Positions 9,865-17,444 of a stretch of DNA of 50,297 nt are shown piece after piece (positions within the stretch are counted from its first letter, which is position 1; the number at the start of each line of letters is the position of its first letter). Position numbers and translations under genes: made by a program. The notes beneath the pieces were generated by a model, which saw only the letters and a list, made by a program, of their open reading frames with translations, was not told where the DNA came from and did no database searches. This stretch comes from an uncultured Gammaproteobacteria bacterium (lineage in GTDB: Bacteria > Pseudomonadota > Gammaproteobacteria > Poriferisulfidales > GCA-002705445): NCBI GenBank assembly GCA_913065025.1, contig CAJYAP010000005.1:1-50297 (forward strand), read 5' to 3'.

Positions 9865-9882
9865 ATAATGCTATGGCATTAT
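9865..9882. promoter_or_regulatory. Perfect hairpin/palindrome upstream of sgaA
   Basis: ATAATGC, a TATG loop, then GCATTAT form a perfect 7-base-pair inverted repeat in the 134-base folD-sgaA gap. No T-tract follows, so it does not look like an intrinsic terminator. It may be an operator, an RNA-processing site or a stabilising hairpin between the folate trio and the serine-cycle genes. A good ribosome site (aaagga) stands before sgaA further downstream. Confidence 0.35.
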
Positions 9883-9958
9883 TTACGCCTTATTTCATTT
9901 TAATAAAATATAGATTTCATTAAAATTTAACGAATTTAACAACTTAAAGGAAAATATT

Positions 9959-11197
9959 ATGCCTGGCCAAAAACTATCATTCCCTGGAAGAAATTATTTA
10001 TTTGCTCCTGGACCAACACATATTCCAACAGTAGTACAGAATGCTATGAACGTACCTATGGAGGATCACAGAGCTCCTGATTTCCCAGAGCTTGTAAAAC
10101 CAATTTTAAGAGATTTAAAGAAAGTATTTTTAACAAAAACTGGGACTCCATTTATTTTTCCAGCTACTGGAACAGCAGGATGGGAAGTTGCTTTAGCGAA
10201 TACACTTTCACCAGGCGATAAAATCCTAACTTCAAGATTTGGTCAATTTAGCCACCTTTGGTATGACTTAGCAAAAAGAATTGGGCTAGAAGTGGAGTTA
10301 ATTGATACAAAATGGGGAAATGGTATTGAAATAGAGAAATTTAAAAAAGCTTTAGCAAATGACAAAGATAAGAAAATAAAAGCTGTTGTTGTTTGTCATA
10401 ATGAAACTGCGACTGGAGTCACAAGTGATATTGCAGGATTAAGAAAAGCTATGGACCAAGTTAAACACCCTGCTCTTTTGATGGTTGATGGTGTAAGTTC
10501 TATTGCAAGTGTTGAATTTAGATTTGATAAATGGAAAATAGATATAGCGGTTAGTGGATCTCAAAAAGGGTTTATGCTTCCAGCTGGTTTAGCTATTCTA
10601 TGCTTTAGTAAAAAAGCATTAGCTATGCGAAAAACAGCAAAATGCAAAAGATGTTTCCTTGATATACAAGATCATATAAATACAAATAAAGACGGATTCT
10701 TTCCTTATACTCCACCTGTCAATCTTCTCAGAGGCTTGAGAGTTGCTATTGACCTTTTATTAGAAGAAGGAATGGAAAATGTGTTTGCTCGTCATAAAAG
10801 ATTGGCTAGTGGTGTAAGAGCAGCAATCAGAGCTTGGGGTTTAAAATTAGCAGCCTCATCTCCAAAATGGCAATCGGATACAGTTAGTGCGATATGGTTA
10901 GAACCAGGTTCAAAGAATAACCCAGATGGTAAAAAAGCTATGGAAGTAATTAGCATAGCTTACCATACATACAATATTTCACTCGGCGCTGGACTTACAC
11001 AGGTTGCTGGAAAAGTTTTTAGAATTGGTCACCTTGGTGATAACAACGAAGCAAGAATGATGGCTGCACTTGGTGCTGTTGAAATGGCTATGATTGATGC
11101 TGGAATTAAATTTACACCAGGAAGTGGAACTGGTGCAGCTGCTAAATATTGGACAAGTAATCCGAATAAAGCTTTAAAGAAAAAGAAGAAAAAATAA
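9959..11197 (+). CDS. sgaA: Serine-glyoxylate aminotransferase
   Basis: PLP enzyme converting serine plus glyoxylate to hydroxypyruvate plus glycine, the signature transamination of the serine cycle. The 412-residue class-V aminotransferase begins PGRNYLFAPGPTHIP-like, carries TGTAGWEVALANTL (71-84), MVDGVSSI (175-182) and the Schiff-base Lys203 in SGSQKGFMLPAG. Length is typical. A poly-lysine tail (six Lys) ends the protein. Ribosome site aaagga. It lies 21 bases before mcl. Alanine-glyoxylate aminotransferase is the main alternative, but the neighbours make the serine-cycle role secure. Confidence 0.95.
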   Translation: MPGQKLSFPGRNYLFAPGPTHIPTVVQNAMNVPMEDHRAPDFPELVKPILRDLKKVFLTKTGTPFIFPATGTAGWEVALANTLSPGDKILTSRFGQFSHLWYDLAKRIGLEVELIDTKWGNGIEIEKFKKALANDKDKKIKAVVVCHNETATGVTSDIAGLRKAMDQVKHPALLMVDGVSSIASVEFRFDKWKIDIAVSGSQKGFMLPAGLAILCFSKKALAMRKTAKCKRCFLDIQDHINTNKDGFFPYTPPVNLLRGLRVAIDLLLEEGMENVFARHKRLASGVRAAIRAWGLKLAASSPKWQSDTVSAIWLEPGSKNNPDGKKAMEVISIAYHTYNISLGAGLTQVAGKVFRIGHLGDNNEARMMAALGAVEMAMIDAGIKFTPGSGTGAAAKYWTSNPNKALKKKKKK

Positions 11198-11218
11198 CAA
11201 TATAAAAAGGATAATTAT

Positions 11219-12166
11219 ATGAGTCATAAAATATACGAACAAACTTCTAGAAGAGTGCAAAGAAGTGAGCTGGCTGTGCCTGGATCTAATCCAAAGATGT
11301 TTGAAAAAGCATTAAACAGCGACGTTGATTTTGTCTTTTTAGATTTAGAAGATGCTGTAGCTCCTGATGATAAAGTAACAGCAAGAAAAAATGTCATAGA
11401 AGCTCTTCAAGATTTAGATTGGCAAGGTAATGGCAAGACAATTTCTGTTCGAATTAATAGTATTGATACACACTATATGTATCGTGACGTAGTTGAAGTG
11501 GTAGAGCAAGCCGGTGAACACTTAGATACTATCTTACTTCCTAAAGCTGGTACAGCCTCTGATATCTACATGTTGTCAGCATTACTCAATCAAATTGAAA
11601 CTTCTAAAGGTCTTAAAAAGCGTATTGGTATTGAAATTTTAATTGAAACTACTTTAGGTATGGCGAATGTAATGGATATAGCTAAATCTGGTCGCGATGA
11701 AAGACTGGAAGCAATGCATTTTGGTGTTGCTGACTACGCTGCAAGTTGTAGGGCACGTACAACAGTTATTGGTGGTTTAAATCCAGATTATCCTGGCGAT
11801 CAATGGCATGCTGATTTGTCACAAATGTTAGTAGCATGCAGAGCATACGGTTTAAGAGCAATAGATGGTCCATTTGGGGATTTTAAAGACCCATCAAGTT
11901 ATACTTTAGCTGCAAAAAGAGCTGCTGCTCTTGGGTATGAAGGAAAATGGGCTATTCACCCTTCGCAAATCGAGCTAGCAAACGAAGTATTTACACCTCC
12001 ACCAGCAGAAGTTGATAAAGCAAAAAGAATTTTAATAGCTTTAGATGAAGCTGCAAAAGCAGGTCAAGGGGCCGCATCATTAGATGGTAGATTAATTGAT
12101 GCTGCATCAGCAAAAATGGCAGAAAACATTGTTGAAACTGACAAAGCTATAAATTCAAAAAAGTAA
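11219..12166 (+). CDS. mcl: Malyl-CoA lyase
   Basis: Cleaves L-malyl-CoA to glyoxylate and acetyl-CoA, the last step of the serine cycle. The 315-residue CitE/HpcH-family barrel shows ELAVPGSNPKMFEKA (17-31), FLDLEDAVAPDDK (40-52), the CoA/substrate Arg78 in SVRIN, the Mg-binding Glu143 in IETTLG, FGVADYAAS with the second metal acid, and WAIHPSQIELANEVF. Ribosome site aaaggata. It sits directly before mtkAB, whose product is its substrate, as in the alphaproteobacterial mtk/mcl clusters. Confidence 0.96.
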   Translation: MSHKIYEQTSRRVQRSELAVPGSNPKMFEKALNSDVDFVFLDLEDAVAPDDKVTARKNVIEALQDLDWQGNGKTISVRINSIDTHYMYRDVVEVVEQAGEHLDTILLPKAGTASDIYMLSALLNQIETSKGLKKRIGIEILIETTLGMANVMDIAKSGRDERLEAMHFGVADYAASCRARTTVIGGLNPDYPGDQWHADLSQMLVACRAYGLRAIDGPFGDFKDPSSYTLAAKRAAALGYEGKWAIHPSQIELANEVFTPPPAEVDKAKRILIALDEAAKAGQGAASLDGRLIDAASAKMAENIVETDKAINSKK

Positions 12167-12192
12167 ATTAATAATAAAAAGGGGAATGTATT

Positions 12193-13356
12193 TTGGACAT
12201 ACATGAATATCAGGCAAAAAAAATATTATCATCCTACGGTGTACAAATTTTAGATGGAGAACTTGCACTTAACGCTTCAGAAGCTGTAGCGGCATTTAAC
12301 AAATTAGATTCAGATATATGTGTTGTAAAAGCACAAGTTCATTCTGGTGCTAGAGGTAAAGCTGGCGGGATAGTACTGTGTAAAACTGAAGAAGAAGTTA
12401 AAATTGCATCAAACAAACTTTTTGGTACCCACCTAAAAACTATACAAACTGGTGATGAAGGTAAGATAATTGAGAGACTATATATAGAATCCGGTTGTGA
12501 TATTGATAGAGAGATATACTTAGCTTTTGTAATGGATAGAGCTTCACAAAGAATTGTTATAGTAGCTTCTGCGGAAGGTGGGATGTCTATAGAAGAACTT
12601 GCTATTGAAAAACCTGACTCAATCAAAAAAATAGAAATAGACCCAGTAGTTGGACTTACAGGATTCCAAGCTAGAGAATTAAGCTTTGCCTTAAATCTGC
12701 CTAAAGAAGCTCTTGGGAAAGCCGTAAAATTATTTATGGGTTGCTATAAAGCAATGACTAATTTAGATATGAATATGTTAGAAATAAATCCATTAGTGTT
12801 AACAAAGGACAATGATTTAATAGCATTAGATGCAAAAATTAGTTTTGATGATAATGCTATGTTTAAGCACCCAGATATTGATGCACTAAATGATAATGCT
12901 CAAAAAGATCCAAGAGAGGTTGCAGCAAAAGAACATGATTTAAGTTATGTCGGTTTAGACGGCGATATTGGTTGTATTATAAATGGTGCTGGTTTAGCTA
13001 TGGCCTCCATGGATATGATTAAATATTGCGGGGGAGAGCCTGCAAACTTTTTAGACATTGGTGGCGGAGCTTCACCAGAAAGAGTTGGGAAAGCTTTTGA
13101 ACTTGTTTTAGCTGACAAAAAAGTAAAAGCAATGCTTGTTAATGTTTATGCTGGTATTAATAGATGTGATTGGATAGCTGAAGGATTGGTTCAAGTAATT
13201 CCAAAAGTAAATTTACAAATTCCTTTAATAGTTAGGCTATCTGGAACAAATGTGGAAGAAGGTATTAAGATAGTAAAAGATAGCGGACTTCCAATTATTT
13301 TAGCTGACACTTTAAAAGATGCAGCTCAAAAAGCAGTTGATGCTGCCAAACAATAA
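12193..13356 (+). CDS. mtkA: Malate-CoA ligase (malate thiokinase) beta subunit
   Basis: With MtkB it forms malyl-CoA from malate, CoA and ATP. The 387-residue protein is a SucC-like ATP-grasp subunit with KAQVHSGARGKAGGI (nucleotide fold), MNMLEINPLVLT and INGAGLAMASMDMIK. It starts with TTG at 12193: the MDIHEYQAKKIL that follows is the invariant family N-terminus, and aaaaaggggaa is the ribosome site. Assignment as MtkA rather than succinyl-CoA synthetase rests on neighbours (sgaA, mcl, hprA) and on the partner's MtkB-like features. It is 14 bases before mtkB. Confidence 0.92.
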   Translation: MDIHEYQAKKILSSYGVQILDGELALNASEAVAAFNKLDSDICVVKAQVHSGARGKAGGIVLCKTEEEVKIASNKLFGTHLKTIQTGDEGKIIERLYIESGCDIDREIYLAFVMDRASQRIVIVASAEGGMSIEELAIEKPDSIKKIEIDPVVGLTGFQARELSFALNLPKEALGKAVKLFMGCYKAMTNLDMNMLEINPLVLTKDNDLIALDAKISFDDNAMFKHPDIDALNDNAQKDPREVAAKEHDLSYVGLDGDIGCIINGAGLAMASMDMIKYCGGEPANFLDIGGGASPERVGKAFELVLADKKVKAMLVNVYAGINRCDWIAEGLVQVIPKVNLQIPLIVRLSGTNVEEGIKIVKDSGLPIILADTLKDAAQKAVDAAKQ

Positions 13357-13370
13357 TAAAGGGGTAAATA

Positions 13371-14261
13371 ATGTCAGTTTTATTAAATAAAAATACAAAA
13401 GTTTTAGTTCAAGGAATTACAGGGAGAATCGGTAATTTCCATGCTGAAGAAATGATTGCATATGGCACAAATGTAGTAGCTGGTGTAACACCAGGAAAAG
13501 GTGGTTTAACTCATCTCGGAAAACCTGTTTTTAATACGGTAAAAGAGGCTGTTGAAGAAACTGGAGCAGAAGCAACGATAGTTTTTGTTCCCGCTGCCGC
13601 TGCCGCTGATGGTATTATGGAAGCTGCAGATGCTGGAATTAAATATGCTGTCTCAATTACAGATGGAATACCTGCTCACGACATGATAAGAGTCAAAAGG
13701 TATATGCTTAGATATAAAAAAGATGAAAGAATGATTTTAACAGGACCAAATTGCGCAGGAACTATTACGCCTGGTGAAGCCATGATTGGAATAATGCCTG
13801 GTCATATATATATGCCTGGTGAAGTTGGTGTTATTGGAAGATCTGGAACTCTCGGTTACGAAGCAGCCTCTCAGATGAAGGCGGAAGGAATTGGTATTTC
13901 AACTAGTGTTGGTATCGGGGGCGATCCAATAAACGGTAGCTCGCATAAAGATATTCTAGAGTTATTTAATGAGGATGATAAAACAAAAGCAGTTATGATA
14001 ATCGGTGAAATTGGCGGACCACAAGAAGCAGAAGCCGCAGAATATATTCAAAGAAATATGAAAAAACCAGTTGCAGCATATATTGCCGGGCTAACTGCTC
14101 CAAAAGGAAGAAGAATGGGTCATGCTGGAGCTATTGTTTCAGGTAAAGGTGAAAGTGCAGCAGAGAAAGTTGAACTTCTTAAAGAAGCCGGAATTCATAT
14201 AATTCCTAACCCTTCTGAAATGGGAAGTACAATGAAAGAAGTTATGGATAAACATTTATAA
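13371..14261 (+). CDS. mtkB: Malate-CoA ligase (malate thiokinase) alpha subunit
   Basis: CoA-binding, phosphohistidine subunit of malate-CoA ligase. The 296-residue protein has the Rossmann start VQGITGRIGNFH (13-24), GPNCAGTITPGEAMIGIMPG (125-144), IGRSGTLGYEAASQMK, GGDPINGSS, and KGRRMGHAGAIVSGKG with the phosphorylated His251. The HIYMPG and GTLGYEAASQ segments resemble MtkB more than SucD. It is sandwiched between mtkA and hprA (18 bases), so one transcript probably serves the whole serine-cycle block. Confidence 0.93.
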   Translation: MSVLLNKNTKVLVQGITGRIGNFHAEEMIAYGTNVVAGVTPGKGGLTHLGKPVFNTVKEAVEETGAEATIVFVPAAAAADGIMEAADAGIKYAVSITDGIPAHDMIRVKRYMLRYKKDERMILTGPNCAGTITPGEAMIGIMPGHIYMPGEVGVIGRSGTLGYEAASQMKAEGIGISTSVGIGGDPINGSSHKDILELFNEDDKTKAVMIIGEIGGPQEAEAAEYIQRNMKKPVAAYIAGLTAPKGRRMGHAGAIVSGKGESAAEKVELLKEAGIHIIPNPSEMGSTMKEVMDKHL

Positions 14262-14279
14262 ATTTAAACGGGGAAAGAG

Positions 14280-15251
14280 ATGAGTAAACCTACAGTATTA
14301 GTTACAAGAAAATGGCCTTCTGAAGTAGAAGAAGAATTAAAATCAAAATATGATGTAACACTTAATGAGAAGGACGTGCCTATGAGCATTCCTGAACTTC
14401 AAGCAGCGTTTCAAAATTATGATTGCGTTTGCCCAACTGTTACAGACCCTATTAATGCAGAAGTACTTTCTGTAGAAAATAAAAAAGCTAAAATAATAGC
14501 GAGTTTTGGCGTTGGATTTAACCATATAGATCTTGATGCAGCAAAAAAAGAAAATTTAGTTGTTACAAATACACCTGAAGTTCTTACAGACTGTACAGCA
14601 GATATAGCAATGACTTTGCTGCTAAGTGCCGCAAGAAGGACTAGTGAAGGAGAAAGAGAATTAAGAGCTGGCAAATGGGCTGGATGGAGACCAACGCATC
14701 TAAGAGGTACACAAGTAACAGGCAAAACTTTGGGTTGCATTGGTTTTGGAAGAATAGCTCAAGCTACAGCTGATAGAGCTCATTTTGGATTTGGAATGAA
14801 AATTATATTTTCGGATCCATATATGCCATCAGACGAAGTTATTAAAAAATATGATGCTACACCATGCTCAAGTGTTGAAGAGGTTTTAGAAAAAGCAGAT
14901 TTTGTTTCTATTCACTGCCCAGGCGGAGAAAGTACTTATCATCTAATGAATAAAGAAAGAATTGGTATGATGAAAAAAGGCGCTTATCTAATAAACTCAG
15001 CTAGAGGTGATGTTATTGATAACGACGCTTTAATAGAGGCATTAAAAAATAAAACAATCGCTGGGGCAGGATTAGATGTGTTTGAAGGTGAGCCGAAGTT
15101 AAATCCAGGATTCTTAGATTGCGAAAATGCTGTACTGCTTCCTCATTTAGGTAGTGCCTCAACTGAAACAAGAATAGCAATGGGCATGAGAGTACTTGAA
15201 AATATGGAGGCTTACTATAGTGATAAAGAGCCCGGAGATAGGGTAGCTTAA
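14280..15251 (+). CDS. hprA: Hydroxypyruvate reductase (D-2-hydroxyacid dehydrogenase)
   Basis: Reduces hydroxypyruvate, made by SgaA, to D-glycerate with NAD(P)H. The 323-residue protein has the D-2-hydroxyacid dehydrogenase layout: substrate domain to about 100, Rossmann motif GCIGFGRIAQATADRA, INSARGDVIDNDAL with the catalytic Arg, AGLDVFEGEP with the Glu, and LLPHLGSAS with the catalytic His. Glyoxylate reductase is a close family alternative, and many members do both. Ribosome site gggg/aaagag. It is the last gene before a strong terminator. Glycerate kinase, needed for the next step, is not in the window. Confidence 0.9.
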   Translation: MSKPTVLVTRKWPSEVEEELKSKYDVTLNEKDVPMSIPELQAAFQNYDCVCPTVTDPINAEVLSVENKKAKIIASFGVGFNHIDLDAAKKENLVVTNTPEVLTDCTADIAMTLLLSAARRTSEGERELRAGKWAGWRPTHLRGTQVTGKTLGCIGFGRIAQATADRAHFGFGMKIIFSDPYMPSDEVIKKYDATPCSSVEEVLEKADFVSIHCPGGESTYHLMNKERIGMMKKGAYLINSARGDVIDNDALIEALKNKTIAGAGLDVFEGEPKLNPGFLDCENAVLLPHLGSASTETRIAMGMRVLENMEAYYSDKEPGDRVA

Positions 15252-15274
15252 ATAAATCATGACGTTATAAAATT

Positions 15275-15301
15275 AAAAGCTAGTTATTACTAGCTTTTTT
15301 T
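15275..15301 (+). terminator. Intrinsic terminator of the serine-cycle operon
   Basis: AAAAGCTAGT, loop TATT, then ACTAGCTTTT form a perfect 10-base-pair stem and run on into a T-tract. It lies 23 bases after the hprA stop and 12 before the end of the convergent gene at 15314. The A-rich left arm means it can probably stop transcription from both sides. It is the clearest terminator in the window. Confidence 0.9.
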
Positions 15302-15313
15302 GTATACAATAAT

Positions 15314-15982
15314 TTACTCTCTTATAGAAATCTCTTTTTCAATTTTAGAAAGCACTGCTTTAATATCAGAAATCTCTGTAAGAGTTTCCATATCTTTTTT
15401 TACAAGATTTATATTAACTTGAGCTAATTTCAACTCTTTATTATATTTTCCTATGCTAGTAGTATCATTTTTCTTATCTTTAACTAATCTAGAATAAAAC
15501 TTTTTACTTTCTTCTGTTTCATGAAAAGCACTCATCATAGCTAAATATGCTGAGCCTAGGCGAAAATCATAAGCTTTATAATCTCTTAAATTTTTTACTA
15601 GCGGCCTATTATCTTTTATTATATTCATAAAAGTATCTTTAAAACTTAGTAATGTATTTTCTATTTCTATATTTACTTTGTAATCTTGAATAATTTCATC
15701 TATAACATTCGTTATCTGAATTCTCACATCATCATATTCAAGTAGAGCTACTAATAACTTTTTTTCTAAATTTTTTTTAGAATCTATTTCTTTTATACCA
15801 TCTTCATCAAGATAATTTTTAAGAGAAATTCTTGTTTTTTGCAAATCTTTTATATTCATACTCTCTAAATTATATGAATATTTTGAAATATAATTAGAAT
15901 CAATTATAGGATGAGGCTCATCTGTTGCAGAATAAGAATTTATAGATAGCAATAGCATTGTAGTTAATATTAAATATTTCAT
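15314..15982 (-). CDS. Secreted helical protein of unknown function
   Basis: I do not recognise this 222-residue protein. It starts with a signal peptide (MKYLILTTMLLLSINSYSA, cleavage likely near 19) and the rest is charged and predicted helical, with long Lys/Glu/Leu stretches suggesting a coiled coil (about 125-215). No cysteines or catalytic motifs are apparent. Ribosome site aggaatct precedes the ATG. It lies 13 bases downstream of the aldehyde dehydrogenase gene on the same strand, so it is probably cotranscribed. A periplasmic location is inferred only from the signal peptide. Confidence 0.7.
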   Translation of the reverse strand: MKYLILTTMLLLSINSYSATDEPHPIIDSNYISKYSYNLESMNIKDLQKTRISLKNYLDEDGIKEIDSKKNLEKKLLVALLEYDDVRIQITNVIDEIIQDYKVNIEIENTLLSFKDTFMNIIKDNRPLVKNLRDYKAYDFRLGSAYLAMMSAFHETEESKKFYSRLVKDKKNDTTSIGKYNKELKLAQVNINLVKKDMETLTEISDIKAVLSKIEKEISIRE

Positions 15983-15995
15983 AGATTCCTAAAAA

Positions 15996-17444
15996 TTATA
16001 AAGTTATATTGTTTGAATTTATTATGATAAGTTTATCATATAATAAATCAGAAAATGAGTATTCTATTCCACCTACAGCTTCCCCTGAATGCTTTATACC
16101 ACCAAATGGCATCCAGTCTACTCTAAATGCAGTTTGTTCATTTATAAATACACTTTTAGCATCAAGATTTTCATAGCATAATATTGCTGTATCAATGTTT
16201 TTTGTGTACACGGATGACTGGAATGCAAACTTATCATGGTTTGCTTTCTGTATAGCTTCATCTATTGTGTTGAAGCTATATAGACATAGAACTGGACCAA
16301 AAATTTCGTGGCTGCTTACTGTAGAGTTTTCTTTTGGATTTTTTAAAACTGTGCATTCATAAGTTGTTTCATTTTTAGCAAACCCACCACATATTAATTC
16401 AGCACCTTCGCTTATTGATTTTTTTATAACTTTATCTATTCTTTTAACTTCAGAAGGTCTAATTAATGGCCCAACATCTGTTGTTATTTTTCTTGGATCT
16501 CCAACTTTTATTTTTAAGATTGCCTTTTTTATAAGTTCTGTGAATTGATCAATCAAATCTTCGTGAATAATAACTTTTTGAATTGATACGCACACTTGCC
16601 CTGCATGATAGAAAGCGCCTCTTAGTATAGACGGTAATATTTTTTGTATGTCAGCATCTTTATCTATTATTACAGAACCAACACCTCCATGTTCCATTGC
16701 GCATTTTGCACCTGGTGGCATCATAGTCTTTAATTTCCATCCAACATCAGAGCTACCGATAAAAGATAGAAAAGATATTCTTGGGTCTTTAACAAATTTT
16801 TGTGTAATGATGTGATTTTTAATATTGATCATCTGACAAAATTCTTTTGGTAACCCTGATTCTAATAATAACTTTATAAACTCATAACACGAAACTGGAG
16901 TTTCTAATGAAGGCTTAATAATAATTGGACATCCAGCTGCTATAGCTGGTCCTATCTGATGAATAACTAAATTCAATGGATGGTTAAACGCACTGATAGC
17001 TAGTACTGGCCCGACTGGAAATTTTCTTGTAAATGCTATTTTATTAACTGAAGCTTTATTAATATTCATAGGTATTTCAGTTCCATGAGATTTCTTTAAA
17101 GCTTCTGCACACAGTTCTAAACCGTTTACTGCTCTTTCAACTTCAATTTTTGAATCTTTTAAGGGCTTACCGCCCTCAAGTGCAATTATATTAGTAAATT
17201 TTCTTGAATTTTTTAAAAGCTTATTTCTACAGTTTTTTAAAATCTCTAATCTTTTGATCTTACTTAAATACTTTTTATTATTTTTAAAAGCGTTTGATGA
17301 AACATCAAGAATTTGATCTACTTCTTTTTTAGAAATACATTCTACCTTCCCTATTTTTTTTAAATCCCATGGCGAGTATAAATCAACATATGTTGGGTCT
17401 TTTATTTTTATAGGCGTGATATTTTTGATATTTCTAACCGTCAT
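15996..17444 (-). CDS. NAD(P)-dependent aldehyde dehydrogenase
   Basis: Oxidises an unknown aldehyde to the acid. The 482-residue protein is a full-length ALDH-superfamily member: SAFNHPLNLVIHQIGPA (cofactor and active-site region), KPSLETPVS, FIGSSDVGW, the general base Glu in AMEHGGVGSV, catalytic Cys in GQVCVSIQKV, and EIFGPVLCLYSF. EHGG replaces the common ELGG. The start overlaps the end of the upstream acetolactate-synthase-like gene by 11 bases, so the two are tightly coupled and probably act in one pathway. The substrate cannot be inferred from sequence; succinate-semialdehyde- and glyceraldehyde-type enzymes are close relatives. Confidence 0.9.
   Translation of the reverse strand: MTVRNIKNITPIKIKDPTYVDLYSPWDLKKIGKVECISKKEVDQILDVSSNAFKNNKKYLSKIKRLEILKNCRNKLLKNSRKFTNIIALEGGKPLKDSKIEVERAVNGLELCAEALKKSHGTEIPMNINKASVNKIAFTRKFPVGPVLAISAFNHPLNLVIHQIGPAIAAGCPIIIKPSLETPVSCYEFIKLLLESGLPKEFCQMINIKNHIITQKFVKDPRISFLSFIGSSDVGWKLKTMMPPGAKCAMEHGGVGSVIIDKDADIQKILPSILRGAFYHAGQVCVSIQKVIIHEDLIDQFTELIKKAILKIKVGDPRKITTDVGPLIRPSEVKRIDKVIKKSISEGAELICGGFAKNETTYECTVLKNPKENSTVSSHEIFGPVLCLYSFNTIDEAIQKANHDKFAFQSSVYTKNIDTAILCYENLDAKSVFINEQTAFRVDWMPFGGIKHSGEAVGGIEYSFSDLLYDKLIIINSNNITL

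Noticed and set aside
9865-9882. Intrinsic terminator after folD
   Set aside because: The hairpin is perfect but short and lacks a T-tract, so I list it only as a possible regulatory hairpin.
12193-14261. Ordinary succinyl-CoA synthetase sucCD
   Set aside because: The genes lie between mcl and hprA with sgaA upstream, no other TCA gene is near, and the alpha subunit resembles MtkB in several segments.
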